Origin: Acanthosepion lycidas
Lineage: Eukaryota > Mollusca > Cephalopoda > Sepiida > Sepiidae
Assembly: GCA_963932145.1 (NCBI GenBank)
Contig: OZ010613.1
Span: forward strand, 43,461,719 to 43,525,718
DNA length: 64,000 nucleotides
Reading direction: 5' to 3'
The notes under the pieces were generated by a model that was not told the DNA's origin, searched no databases, and saw nothing but the letters and a program-made list of their open reading frames with translations. Shown one piece after another: positions 30,524 to 41,640 of this stretch (the stretch's first letter is position 1; each line of letters opens with the position of its first letter). The translations under genes were made by a program, and so were the position numbers.

Positions 30524-30778
30524 CATACGATCATTAACAAGTAAAAAAAAAAAAAAAAAAAAATAAAAATAAAACCATAGAAACACTTTAGATAATTTAC
30601 ACAAAAATTCATTTAACCTCGCACATAAATTATATATACATTTTGCAATCTTTATCTATATTTTAATATTTGAAATATATATAGATTTCACAGTTAAAAT
30701 TTAATTTTATCAATGTTATTTCGGAAGTGTTTCATTTTAAAGGAATTTAGCTAATATTATTACTATTATTAATAGTCA
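30524..30778 (+). repeat. Direct duplication, copy 2
   Basis: Partner of 30045-30276. Its poly(A) run has gained 'taaaaataaaacc', and a few small indels are present. Confidence 0.85.
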
Positions 30779-30789
30779 AAGAAATATAT

Positions 30790-30987
30790 GAATATAAAAT
30801 ATCGTACACTGAGTGGTGCTAAAAAGTGCTCGATGTATAACAGAGATATTAAATATATATCAATAAATATACATATTATCCCTCACCGGGAGCACGCCTC
30901 CTCGTAATTTCATGCAGAGATAATATGTATACACACACCTGAAGACTGCGATATGCAAAAAACTCCGAGTCGTGGTACTGGTGATGG

Positions 30988-31018
<31 letters not shown>
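30790..31018 (+). repeat. Family A-related repeat with variant hammerhead-like motif
   Basis: 'aaaaagtgctcgatgtataacag' links it to family A. The motif: stem I CAC 30936-30938 with GTG 30972-30974; core CTGAAGA 30939-30945; stem II TGC 30947-30949 with GCA 30955-30957; AAA in place of GAA at 30959-30961; stem III ACT 30962-30964 with AGT 30968-30970 around CCG; then C 30971 (GUC triplet). The G12 change should abolish cleavage. A TA run (30990-31018) closes the unit. Confidence 0.5.
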
Positions 31019-31022
<4 letters not shown>

Positions 31023-31202
31023 AGAAAGATTCTGTACAAAAGCTTGTTGTATAGACTAAAATAAACATTGAGAAAAAGGCACCTAATATTTATAATAATA
31101 TTTATAATATATTTATTTTACAGAGAAAATTTAAAATTAAAACTTTGTCACTGACAATTGGATTTTCAGTGTTTTTTTTTTTCTTCTTCTTAGAAAAATA
31201 AT

Positions 31203-31497
31203 ACACTCAAGGACACATGACACAGTGGATAAGGACGTTGGTTAGATCCAGAGACTGGACCTAAAAAGCGTAAGTTCTTTATCTGGTTAAGGCAGTGGAA
31301 AACTTGGAGAGGGGAATTAACAGGAGATAGCTGATAACTGACATCCATTAAACATCGCACGTGGAACTAGAAGAGTCTACTCCAGTGACGGGTTCAATTC
31401 GACATTCCAACACCTGAAGAAGGCCGGGGCGTACAACGGCCGAAACGTTTTAATAAATATGGCAACAAAGATGAGGAAAATAATGTAAATAGTGAAC
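31203..31497 (+). mobile_element. SINE-B, 3' truncated
   Basis: Box A 'cacagtggataaggacg' (31220), decayed box B (31268) and the hammerhead-like 'cctgaagaaggccgggg..ggccgaaacg' at 31412-31450, stopping before the final tail. Confidence 0.8.
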
Positions 31498-32160
31498 ATT
31501 ATTTGCGTTACACCTATGTAACCACAGCTCTAATAGAATCCATTTAAACACACACAAACTTGCCAGACTCCATCCAAAACATACAAGTAGAAAATACAAG
31601 CATAACCTCATCCACATGAAAAAATGATTAAAAATAATGGAAGCCTTAGTAATAAAAAGAAAAATCCGACACTCAATAATATTAACTACGAACACGGTCA
31701 CAATGTGCTGTGTTCGGAAAATAAAACATCTCTATAAACCTAGAAACATGCACAAAAATGTATAGTCGAAAGCGCTCAGAATTACAGAACATTTAGACAG
31801 TTTCTAAACACTTTGTGTCCAGAAAAGAAAACACTTGTTCGAACACAAGAAAAATTACACACACACACACACATTATAATATATATATCTCAAATGGTCA
31901 AACTATTAAAATGACGTCAGGTATGTTAACAGATATTTTTCAGATGACAATAATGGATTTCTTCCCATTGAGATTAATATGCCACAAAACAAACCAAACC
32001 AAACTATACATTTTTCAAAAAAAAATATTATCACCTATTTATTAAAAAAAATACTACCAGCGATACATTTTGGGAAAAAAAGTATTATCACCAATAAAAG
32101 TTTTGTCGGCATTAAATAACCCATTGTGGTTGATATGCTGTAAAACAAACCAAACCAAAC
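31498..32160. other. Unannotated, possible 5' part of the PLE
   Basis: No confident coding similarity. 'caaaacaaaccaaaccaaac' occurs twice (31985 and 32143), bracketing a 160-base segment. Confidence 0.35.
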
Positions 32161-32164
32161 CAAA

Positions 32165-33240
32165 CCATGAACTCTGGCCTATACAGAGACGACGGAGTTA
32201 TTCTTCTATGTAACACCAACCAACAACAAACAGATTGACTTAGAAAACATCTGATCTAATTCTTCAAGGATTATTAGAGTAAATATCACCACTAACACCA
32301 ATGTTAAGGTGATCAACTTTCTGGACACTACTTTCGACCTATCTAAAGGAATATACAATGCCTTATACTAAAGATCTATATAACCATAAATACAATAGCA
32401 AAGAATCTAACCATTCAGCAGGAAATTTAAACAACTTGCACAAACCGATAACTCTAGCAACAAAATTATTTTTGACAAATATAAAACTAAATATTTAGAT
32501 GTACTAAAAGAAAAGTAAACACAAAGTTAAACTAGAATACATTACCATTAGTAAAAATGCCAACAGACATAATAGAAAACGCAACATAATTTGCTTTAGC
32601 CCACCATTTAACAAAAATGTCAAAACCAATATAGTTAAAATTTTCCTTAATTTAATCTACAAATATTTCAGCCATATACCATTGCTCAACAAAATCTTCA
32701 ACATAAACAATATTAAGATTAGCTACAGCTGCACCAAGAACCTCGAACAGTATATAGCACAACATACAGTATAAAACAAATATTTAAACAGCCTCAATGA
32801 CAATATTAATATAGATAAAAAGTGTAATTGTTGAAAAAACAGTACCTGTCCACTAAACCATAAATGTATGAATAAAAGCGTTATTTATATGTCTAGTATT
32901 AAAAATAATGGCGTGACTAAGTTTTATTTTGGTTCCACTGCAAACCACTGGAAGACCCGGTATTACCACCATAAAACGATTCTTACCGATAAACAATATT
33001 TAAATGCCACGGCACTCTCGAAATTTTACTGTGAAATCAAAAATAACTACACACCGGTAGTAAATTAGAATTTACTCGCCAAAACTACACCCTTTTCCGG
33101 TCGTGACGACTGATGTAACCTGTGTTTGATGAGAAAATATTCATACTCAAAAATATTAAATAACCTGCTGAACAAACGAACTCTCTCCTAAATATTTTGA
33201 TTCTGGATAAATCTTTTTACCCAGCTTCAACTACCCATTA
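32165..33240 (+). pseudogene. Penelope-like element: reverse transcriptase C-terminus and GIY-YIG endonuclease
   Basis: Ordered conserved pieces on plus: GLYRDDGVIL at about 32174 (PLE reverse transcriptase motif with the DD pair); VINFLDTTFDLS-like (about 32310); ICFSPPFNKNVKTN-like (about 32590); IFNINNIKISYSCTKN (about 32695-32745); then STCPLNHKCMNKSVIYMSS with the conserved Cys pair and SIKNNGVTKFYFGSTANHW (the GIY-YIG core, here Y-F-G) and KTRYYHHKTI (about 32845-33000). The last part is open for 66 codons. Stops and frameshifts earlier make it non-functional. The DD pair is preserved, unlike the copy at 15.4 kb. Confidence 0.88.
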
Positions 33241-33735
33241 AATATTTTAGATTAAATACTTATTACCATACTTTAACCATTTAAACGTCTATTAATATGT
33301 AACCGGGTTACATGGCGTTAATCTTTTCTTTCATTTTTTTTTTTTTTTTATTACTTTTTTCTCACCTTTTATCTTCTGTGTATCTACACGTTTTATTTTT
33401 TAATTTATATCCTAATATTATAAAATGTTAGCTTTATATATTGTGCAGTGTTACCCCCCCTTCAAACATAGAGATTATTTATAAACAATATAAATTCCAC
33501 TGCGCCTACCCACTCTTTTTTATTCATATTTCTCGCTCCTTACGCTTTATAATTTCTTAAATCTTTTTTCCCCCCAAACTTTAGGCTTACACCATTTTCT
33601 TTTTTTTTTCTTTTTTTTTCCCCAATATCTCCTTTCATACATTATATTTTGAATTTACATCCCACTCATATATTGGCTTTATATTAACTTTGAGCTTTGA
33701 ACCTGAGTATAATGTAGCATACTTCCCACGAGACC
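33241..33735. other. Unannotated, T-rich
   Basis: Downstream flank of the PLE, with T runs near 33337 and 33600. Nothing else recognised. Confidence 0.4.
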
Positions 33736-33737
33736 AA

Positions 33738-33867
33738 ATATTTAAAAAAAAAAAAAAAAAAAGAAAAAAGAAAAAAAAGAAAAAAAAAGAAAAAAAAAGA
33801 AAAAAAAAAAGAAAAAAAAGAAAAAAAAAGAAAAAAAAAAAAGAAAAGAAAAAAAAAGAAAAAGCAA
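33738..33867. repeat. (A)nG polypurine tract
   Basis: About 130 bases of pure A and G with G every 3-10 bases. Poly-Lys and poly-Phe open frames on the two strands are artefacts. Confidence 0.97.
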
Positions 33868-33959
33868 CTGTAATAAGTGACTCAATTCCCATATGTGCCT
33901 GACGAAACCACAAAACTTGTTGCACTATAAACGTAGTTATATGTGTATTTAGAAATGTA

Positions 33960-34020
33960 TATTTCATGGCTCTGTTTAATCACATTGAGCACTGTTTTGT
34001 TTGTACCATGAATTAAATTA
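33960..34020. repeat. Family B fragment
   Basis: 'cacattgagcactgttttg' matches the family B lead (15770, complement at 55300), placed downstream of the PLE at 32.2-33.2 kb. Confidence 0.45.
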
Positions 34021-34354
34021 AATAAATATTTATTTGCTTACCCACGTATGCACGCTATCGCACACATATACAGTTGCTAATATCTGGTTATTTAGTTAAC
34101 ATCCACACTCATATATATGTTTAACATATGAATTAAATCCAACAGAATGATTTGTTTAAAAAATGGGAAATTAAAACTGAAATCAGATAAATGCTAATTC
34201 TATAAGATATAAACGTTACGTTTACACAACCGACGTAAAGAAAAAAGAATTTTAAATTTTAAATATAACTTCAAAAACCTTCTGATGAAGCTAAAATTAA
34301 ATTTCGAATCATGTCCAATTTAAAAATGTTTTTCTAATTATCCCTTATTTTATC

Positions 34355-34356
<2 letters not shown>

Positions 34357-34400
<44 letters not shown>
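34357..34400. repeat. (TA)n(TG)n microsatellite
   Basis: TA run then short TG run. Confidence 0.95.
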
Positions 34401-34429
34401 ACGTGATATTATTCAAATTTAATTAACTG

Positions 34430-34525
34430 TAAATATCAAATCCTTTTTAGTTGTTGTATCCTCGACTCCGAAGTAAATGTAGATGAATAAATATACTGTT
34501 TAATAAATAAATAAATAAAAACAGA
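34430..34525 (-). repeat. Family C fragment
   Basis: Complement of the 'gtaaatgctctgttt..attaaacagt' family C segment, with a TAAA tetranucleotide expansion at 34502-34518. Confidence 0.55.
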
Positions 34526-34634
34526 GCATCTACTCAAATATGAGTATTCATTCAAAAAAAAAAAAACAAAAAAACTTTGAAACAAATAAAATAAAAAATC
34601 TATCGGATTTAATCCATTTCCTAAAAAAGTATAT

Positions 34635-34639
34635 GTGTG

Positions 34640-34709
<70 letters not shown>

Positions 34710-34765
34710 TATATATTTATATGTATGTATAAATATATACACATACATATGTACATGTGTGTGTG
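34635..34765. repeat. (TG)n(TA)n compound microsatellite
   Basis: TG, a long TA run (34648-34706) and mixed TATG/TG repeats. Overlapping open frames in it are artefacts. Confidence 0.97.
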
Positions 34766-35459
34766 TTTTTTGATACATATTTCACTGGAAGCACAACAGA
34801 TAAATTCAGCACTACAATCTCACTGGACAAGACCAAGTTTTCAGCTATAAAACTATATTCTCACAAAGTCACCACCATCGGCCATACATTTACCCCAGCA
34901 ATAAATAATAACCTCTTCGAGGAACCTCGGGATATGGTTTATTGCTAGGCTCAGATCCCTTGTTTCGTCTCCGTAATCATTCAGCAAGAATGATTCGACT
35001 TTTTTTTACTGTATCCAGGAATTCAATTACACTGTTCTGCTTAGCATGTACTTTCGTGTTAGACGCTATTTTTACCAAACTGCTACCTATAACAAGACAG
35101 GAAGAAATGACAGTTTATTGTAGAGAAAGTTAAGCTATCTCATAGACATCTGTTTCTTATATAGTTGGTTAACAGAACAAAATAGGAGGCCTTGTAATTT
35201 CCGGAAAAAAGATACCCTTAGTGCACGTAAATTAATAGTCGGTTACTGATATACCAAGGTGAACGAACAGACGTACACACACGCATATATGATTGCCTAT
35301 AGCCTCAAGTATAAATCCGACCAATATTTACTCATATATAAACACAACCAATGTGCACTCAAGTATATACACGAACATTTTTACTTGTAGGTCCATGTAT
35401 AAACCCGATCTATATTTGCCTATCGGCTCAAGTATAAACACGGGGAAGTTTTAAAGAAA
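34766..35459. other. Unannotated spacer
   Basis: Two open frames of about 63 codons (34757-34948 and 34942-35133) have no recognisable domain. Confidence 0.35.
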
Positions 35460-35730
35460 ATAATAAACTAACAGGCCACTTATACTTGAAATCAGAAGAC
35501 AATAGATTTTCTGGGAAGCATAATGAGGAAAGAGGATTTGGAGAATTTAACACTCACAAGACAGGGTGGTAGAGGTAAACAGCAATTAACCTACCGAATG
35601 AGAAACATGACAGAAAGGAAGCAAAGAGGGATGGTTAAAAGCCAAACGTTGCTTTCATCTTCAAGGACCAGGAAGTTATGGAGAGCCATGATTGTCCACA
35701 TGCTGTAGAGACACGGCACATAAATGAAGA
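35460..35730 (+). mobile_element. LINE-K 3' fragment
   Basis: Translates as SIMRKEDLENLTLTRQGGRG, then KSQTLLSSSRTRKLWRAMIV and a stop, the carboxy-terminal end of a LINE protein (same family as 6880, 36404 and 44880). Confidence 0.75.
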
Positions 35731-35808
35731 ATGGATAGCACAAATACAGATCCATCGTACTCCATTTGTATTACTCATATAAGTCTTGAAAAATCCACCA
35801 TTGTTTGG

Positions 35809-36109
35809 TTAATGCTTTGACTGCTTCATTGTTATAATAGCATTGTTGCCTGGTCGTGCTGGACCGTTTTCGGAAAAACAGGAAAATGCCATTTACTGGA
35901 AATAAATGGAAATAAATTATAAAGATGCTGACGGTAATTTCTCATGAGTGCCACCATTTTGGTTTGATCGGATAGCCTTCAGTACAGAAACTAAACAACC
36001 CACTCTAACATACAATAAAAACAGGTCACAAAACAGATTGTATTATATGCTGTTATATGTCTACATTGGTTTGGAAATAGGACTAAGTGCTAACTTACAT
36101 TTCTCAGTG

Positions 36110-36111
<2 letters not shown>
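35809..36111. mobile_element. piggyBac-like element 1, left part
   Basis: TTAA (35809-35812) is followed by TGCTTTGACTGC. Matches 37513-37745 over more than 150 bases ('gttgcctggtcgtgctgg', 'ccgttttcggaaaaa', 'aaaatgc..tttactg'). No transposase is seen. The right part is displaced to 37120-37463. Confidence 0.6.

Positions 36112-36189
<78 letters not shown>
36112..36189. repeat. (TA)n(TG)n microsatellite
   Basis: TA run of about 19 units then TG run of about 19 units. Confidence 0.97.
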
Positions 36190-36190
<1 letters not shown>

Positions 36191-36239
36191 CAGCAGATAA
36201 TTAAATTTTGTAAAGCTGTACATGCACAGAAGTTGAAGT

Positions 36240-36780
36240 GTTAGTAATAATGCCTATCTTTCTTTTTATGTGCCATGTCCTTTCAGGGCGTAGGCGATCA
36301 TGGCTCTCCACCTCCCTCTATCCCTTGCAGCTCTCAACAAGTTTCTTCCCTCTGTTTCCTCCCCCAGACCACGTTATGTCATCCACCTGCTCAAGTCCGT
36401 CAGTTAGGAAATGCGCTGCTTTCCCTTATCATTTCCTTCTATTCGACCCGTGAGTATCAGTTTCTCCAGGCACTCCTTCCTCATTATGTGTCCCAGAAAT
36501 TTCAGCTGCATCTTCCTGATGTTAAGTATCCTCTCCAAAACCTCATCGTTGCTCACACGCTCAGTCCATGATATCCTTAGCATCCTTCTGTAGAACCACA
36601 TCTCCGTCGCCTCGAGTCTCTTCATCTTTGAGGAAATCGTCCAAAATTTGTTGCCGTCAAGGACAGATGTCACGTAATAGTTCAGTATTTTTTTTCTTAT
36701 TACCAAAGATATCCTCCTGTCTCGCAGTACTCTGCCCAGCTTTTGGAATGTGTCCTTGACCATCCCACAGTGTCGCACTT
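36240..36780 (-). mobile_element. LINE-K C-terminal fragment, longest copy
   Basis: Minus-strand open frame of 124 codons (36778-36404): LGRVLRDRRISLVIRKKILN, MKRLEATEMWFYRRMLRISW and ILNIRKMQLKFLGHIMRKEC. This is the region after the reverse transcriptase domain of endonuclease-type LINEs. It continues frame-broken to about 36240. The catalytic domains are missing. Confidence 0.82.
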
Positions 36781-36819
36781 ACCGTCCTTTGCCAAGACGC
36801 TTCCCAGGACTTCAACTAT

Positions 36820-37110
36820 ATTATTACAGTTGAAATGGCTAGATGTAACCATAAGTTTCATGCTAACAGTTTCTTCTCTTACACTTCTCGCTTGTGGAAC
36901 TCTCTTCTGGCTTCTTTCTTACTCAATCAACTTTGATCCTCAAAAATTTAAATGCAACGTCAATCGTTATCATCCTTCTTTTTGTTCTTTTCTCTCTCTC
37001 TCTCTCTTTAATAGTGTTTTTTCTTTCTTATATTCTCTCACACTCAGTAACCTCTTACGTTATCGTGGCTTTAGTGCCTTGCTTGTGGTGAAATGATTTT
37101 TAAAAAATAA
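36820..37110 (+). mobile_element. LINE-J 3' fragment
   Basis: The plus strand carries the frameshifted 'SYTSRLWNSLLA' region, 'DPQKFKCNVNRYHPSFCSF' and the 3' terminus 'tggtgaaatgatttttaaaa'. Confidence 0.75.
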
Positions 37111-37119
37111 CTAAGAAAT

Positions 37120-37463
37120 TCAGACAATATTATTCTGTCTCTTGTTGATACTGGGTATAAACAAAGGACAAGCATTTTCTCATGGATGACTCCATTTTTG
37201 TTTCAATTGTATACTGTAGTACAGACTAAGATAAACAGCCCCAACACACACTAAATAATAAAAATACATCACAAAAACAGGTCGTATTGTATGCTATTAG
37301 ATGTCTACGCCGGTTTGCAAATAACGCGAAGCGCTAGGTAGTTCCTAAAAAAACGCTAGGACAAATATTTCACGGTGTCCTGAAGACGTATATACACGTC
37401 GACAACAGTCAAGGTAAATTTTGTAATGACGTCTAATTACGTCTATAGCAGTGAAAGTATTAA
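37120..37463. mobile_element. piggyBac-like element 1, right part
   Basis: Ends GCAGTGAAAGTA then TTAA (37460-37463). Read backwards the end is TACTTTCACTGC, matching the left end TGCTTTGACTGC at 10 of 12 positions. 37257-37336 repeats 36014-36092, so the original element was either longer or two copies are joined. Confidence 0.55.
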
Positions 37464-37512
37464 CATTCTCGTCGCTCAAGTTAGTACAAAGAGAAGGAGT
37501 TTAATTTTCTGT

Positions 37513-37745
37513 TTAACACCTTCATTGCCGGATAGCACTGTTGCCGGGCTGTGCTGGTCCGTTTTGGGAAAAATAGAAAAATGCTGTTTACTGAACATAA
37601 AAGACTATAAACATGTTGGCGTTAATTTTTCATTTGTGTTTTAAGCAAAGGACAAACAATTTGCCGCCATTTAGGTTTTGATCAGGTACTTTTCAGTTTA
37701 GAAGACGCTAAACAACATCCTCAATAACGAATATTACAAAACTAC
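37513..37745. mobile_element. piggyBac-like element 2, left part
   Basis: TTAA (37513-37516) then CACCTTCATTGCC. The interior matches element 1. Confidence 0.55.
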
Positions 37746-37759
37746 GTTTGCTTGTTTTT

Positions 37760-38760
37760 TGCTTTTTTAATCATTTCACTTCAAGCAAGGCAATAAAGCC
37801 ACTAAGTCACAAGGGGTTTTACTGAATGGGAAAGAATAAGAAAAACATTCTTAATGAACAAGAATAATACAAGAAAAGGAATCAAAAACACAGAAGATAG
37901 CGATTGACATTGTATTTAAATTTTTGAAGATCCAAGTTGACTGGAAAGTCGCGAGAGGGTTTCACAAACGAGAAGTGCGAGAGAAGAGACTGTTAGCATA
38001 GAAGTTACGGTTACACTTAGCTATTTCAACTATAAAACGATGAGAACTTGCCGCCAATCTAGTTCCATGCTTAAATTCATAAAGTCTAAATTACCATACA
38101 GGAAGGTAATATTATTTTTAAACTTAGCTAGCCACAATCACTGACCCAAATACACTACAGTATTTCTTACACCAGAACAACACATTCTTACTCCAGCCAC
38201 CATAATACCTCAAGTCTCTATTAAAGTCCATATTAGTTCCCGTATGTACAATGTGTCTGGAGGTGGAGGTTAAAAATAACACCATTTAAAAATGAAAGCC
38301 CAATGAATATTTACCACGAAGAAATTTATATATAAGAAACTAAAAAATTGTGTTAGTAATAAAACACCCCGCAATCTTTAATTATGGCAGGAAAATCAGT
38401 TAACTGGACGAAATTAATGTGGGGACTAGGTATTTAATAACAATCATTCATTAAAACACATTCAACCATACACACACCCAGACACAAGAACAAATATAAA
38501 ATAAATACACATTAAAAAAAAAAAAAAAAAAAATGCGAAAAGCGCCCCGCATCTGCCAGAGAACTGACATCTCTGTCACCTAACAAGAAAATGTGTTGGT
38601 AGAATAAACTAAAGAAAGTTGGAACAGAAATAAATGAGGTCAATGAGCATACATCCCCTAGCTAACTTGACTTGAGAAAAGTTCATCAGAACAATTAACG
38701 TGGAAATCTTTATAGAAAAAGGCAGAGGGCAGCTACATTACGGCGGCGGGGCGTCACTAA
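37760..38760 (-). mobile_element. LINE-J 3' fragment carrying the shared internal insertion
   Basis: Minus-strand LINE-J tail: 3' end 'cactt..tgaagtgaaatgatt' at 37775, coding remnants to about 38095 ('tgctaacagtctcttctctc' = NSLF region), then a 590-base segment foreign to LINE-J (38100-38690), then the upstream LINE-J coding part (38690-38760). The same foreign segment occupies the same site in three more copies (59.1, 59.9 and 62.5 kb). Confidence 0.75.
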
Positions 38761-38764
38761 AAGA

Positions 38765-38924
38765 CTATTTTGTTTGCGCTGGTTCGCTGCAAGTTAGTTT
38801 ATAACACAAATGCTAGGGGCCTCCATTTCACGGTGTCTTGGAAAAAGTATATGTATACGTCGACAGCAGGAAATGTAAACTTCGGAAAGACGTATAACTA
38901 CGTCTACCGCAGTGGGGTTGTTAA
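38765..38924. mobile_element. piggyBac-like element 2, right part
   Basis: 'catttcacggtgtcttgg', 'gtatacgtcgacagcag' and 'gacgta..ctacgtcta' match 37365-37445, ending GCAGTGGGGTTG-TTAA (38921-38924). Confidence 0.55.
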
Positions 38925-39540
38925 TAGTAATTTTATTGGGAAAGAAATAATAAAATATGAAATAGTGTACCTATTAGGGTTTATTGATAAAGATATATGT
39001 AAGTGTGTATGTAATCAAACAGTGTGCTTGTGTGTATTCATGATTTATCGTCGTATTATTAGTTTTGAAATTAATCTGTATATATTTGTTCTTTTCGTTT
39101 CCTATTAATCCCCGTTTTAAAATTTATCTCTAATTTGGAACCACGCCAACTCCCGCCATTTCCATTTTCTTCTCGTCCACTTTCCCGCCATTCTTCGTTT
39201 CATTTGTCTATTTTCCCGCCAACCCCATATAATCATGTGAGGTTTGTATGATGCATCATACGATGCAGACGAGACACTGTTATGCACGATATACGTTTCT
39301 TTACCGAAAACAAATCGAAGTGAGGCTTTTGTCTACCAAGTGGAGCAAATGAAAGAACAAAACCTCATAATTAGGATATTTATATTTTTTTTAGATACCT
39401 GTAAAATCTGAAGTGTTTAATTCTTCTATCTATTCAATTATAAGCTTATGTATATCTGATAAGTCATGTTTTTGTATCAGGCGAGGAACTTTCTCAGTGG
39501 GCATATATCTATGTATTGATCGAACGATCGATATCTCGTC
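38925..39540. other. Unannotated spacer
   Basis: No recognised gene. The open frame 38770-39108 (112 codons) begins in the transposon end and has no domain. Confidence 0.4.
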
Positions 39541-39574
39541 ATCTAAGTTCGTTCTGATAGATCGGATTGAATGA

Positions 39575-40022
39575 GATAGATATGAACACAATGACGATAG
39601 ACAGATATGAACAGAATTAGATAGATATGAACAGAATGAAAGAGATAGATAGATATATAGATAGATATGAACAGAATGAGATAGATAGATAGATATGAAC
39701 AGAATGAGATAGATAGATAGATAGATATGAACAGAATGAGATAGATAGATAGATAGATATGAACAGAATGAGATAGATAGATAGATAGATATGAACAGAA
39801 TGAGATAGATAGATAGATATGAACAGAATGAGATAGATAGATAGATATGAACAGAATGAGATAGATAGATAGATATGAACAGAATGAGATAGATAGATAT
39901 GAACAGAATGAGATAGATAGATATGAACAGAATGAGATAGATAGATATGAACAGAATGAGATAGATAGATATGAACAGAATGAGATAGATAGATAGATAG
40001 ATAGACATGAAGAGAATGAATA
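39575..40022. repeat. Minisatellite of (GATA)n plus GAACAGAAT units
   Basis: About 17 units of 'atatgaacagaatgagatagatag' with 1-4 extra GATA blocks each, so units are 22-38 bp long. The minus-strand frame coding for repeated Ser-Tyr-Leu-Ser-Ile is an artefact. Confidence 0.95.
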
Positions 40023-40049
40023 AATAGATATTTTCTTTATTTTTTTAAT

Positions 40050-41640
40050 CATTTCACCCCAAGTAAAGTGTGAGTGCCGCTAGCACACGGTTGCTTACGG
40101 AGTGAAAGTGAGAGAAAAGGCTGGGTATAGGAGGATTGAAGAAAGGATAAAAGACGAACGAGGTTCAAGACAACAGAAGATGACGATCGACGTTGCATTT
40201 AAATTTTTGAAGATTGTAGTTATCAGGGAACAAGTAAATGGGAGTTCCACAGGCGGGAAGTGCGAGTAAAAGTTGCGGTTGCATTTAGATATTCAACAGT
40301 AAAACGGTGGGACCTAGATGCCAATCTAGTAGCAGGTTTAAATTCATATAGTCAAGGCAGCAGGGACAAAATATCGTCAGAGTAGTTGCCATGAAAATAT
40401 TTGTAGAAAAGACAGAGGGAAGCCATATCACGCCTGTGGGAAAATAACTGAAGTCGCGATGCCAAGTCAGGATCGATTACATTGCAGATCCTTCTTCGGA
40501 TGAATGGCAGAGGTAGCAGCCCAGATATGGTAACAATATTCAGTTCACCGACGAATGTAAATGTACAAGATGGACTTTGACGGCACGACACAATGAACCA
40601 AATTTCCTTACAGTAGATGCAGCTACTGATTCAATGTAGTTGTTCTACTTAAAGTCAGTCGAAAACCTGAGGTCAAGAAGGCGCAATGAAATGATCTAGA
40701 GTCGAGCATCAGCCATGCTGATGGCGGGAAGAAAAGTTTTATAAAAGATTATTTTGGGAGACAGTAAAATTGACAAGCCATTTCATGCCCCAGTTGAACA
40801 CTGATTGGAGGCCCTTTCCAAGAAACAGTTAATTTTATCAGCTCTGACGGATTGAGACAGGAGTAAATAGTAGCGTCATCTGCATAAATGCCTACTTGGG
40901 AATTGATGATACCAGGAAGATTATTGAAGATCAGAAACAGCGTAGGACTCAGTATAGAGCCTTGGAGAACATCCATGTTCGTGTGAAAGCGTCCCCGTTC
41001 AGAACGACCTTCACTTCACGATTTGATTGGAATGATTGGATTAAATCAAACATTCGTCCTGTAATACTGAAGCTTACATAGAAAACTAGTATGCCAAACC
41101 CTTGTCAAACACCTTTAATATATCTAGAGCCACAGCTCGAGCTTCGCCGTTATTATCAAGAGCTTGATATACATATTCAGTGATGGTCTTAAGCACATCA
41201 GCGTTGGACCGAGCAAATCGGAATCCATATTGTTAGTCAGAGATTAAGTTGTGATAGGTAAGATGCTTAACCGCTTCAGCATTGATTAAAGCCTCGAATA
41301 CTTTGCCAAAAAGCGGTAGGAGACTAATAGGGCGAGAGTTTGAGGGGTAAAATGTTCTCCAAAGTTTGGAGAGAACTGGAGCCATCTCGGGGGCACATTT
41401 CTTTAGAACGACGGCTGGTATTCCTCATCTCCAGCCACCTGGCCATGCGTTTGTCAATCAATTAGTTTTTCAACCAAGCTACTCGAGTTCTTCATATGAG
41501 ATGGGCTGATTGTTTTAAGGGGAGGAGGTAGAAGGATTGTTATGGCTTTTGCCAGTTTATAAGGGGGCGCTGTCTGTTCCTGAGATAAAGGGGTGCAACG
41601 GGATACCTGTTTTGTGGGGTTTAAGGAAACTGTAAAGTTT
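40050..41640 (-). mobile_element. LINE-J, longest copy: reverse transcriptase and C-terminus
   Basis: Minus strand, broken into frames: APVLSKLWRTFYPSNSRPIS (about 41390), YGFR..ARSNADVLKTITEY (about 41230-41180), ALDILKVFDK (reverse transcriptase motif A with its Asp, about 41110), QGSILSPTLFLIFNNLPGII (motif B region, about 40960), VGIYADDATIYSCLN (catalytic YADD intact, about 40890), RRICNVIDPDLASRLQ (about 40500), and the 3' end 'ttacttggggtgaaatgatt' at about 40050. Jockey/CR1-like order. It has at least four frameshifts or stops, and the endonuclease is absent. Confidence 0.88.

Noticed and set aside
33690-33967. Poly-Lys and poly-Phe open frames
   Set aside because: Both come from one A/G tract (33738-33867) read on opposite strands.
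34274-34320. Hammerhead-like CTGATGAAGC..TTTCGAATC
   Set aside because: The core CTGATGA is present, but no acceptable stem II, and GAA is followed by TC rather than A, so the rest of the ribozyme is not supported.
38770-39108. 112-codon open frame as a gene
   Set aside because: It starts inside the piggyBac-like right end and has no domain, signal or coding bias that I can see.
39430-40052. Two overlapping 170-190 codon Ser/Tyr/Leu/Ile-rich frames
   Set aside because: Both are products of the GATA-type minisatellite on the minus strand.
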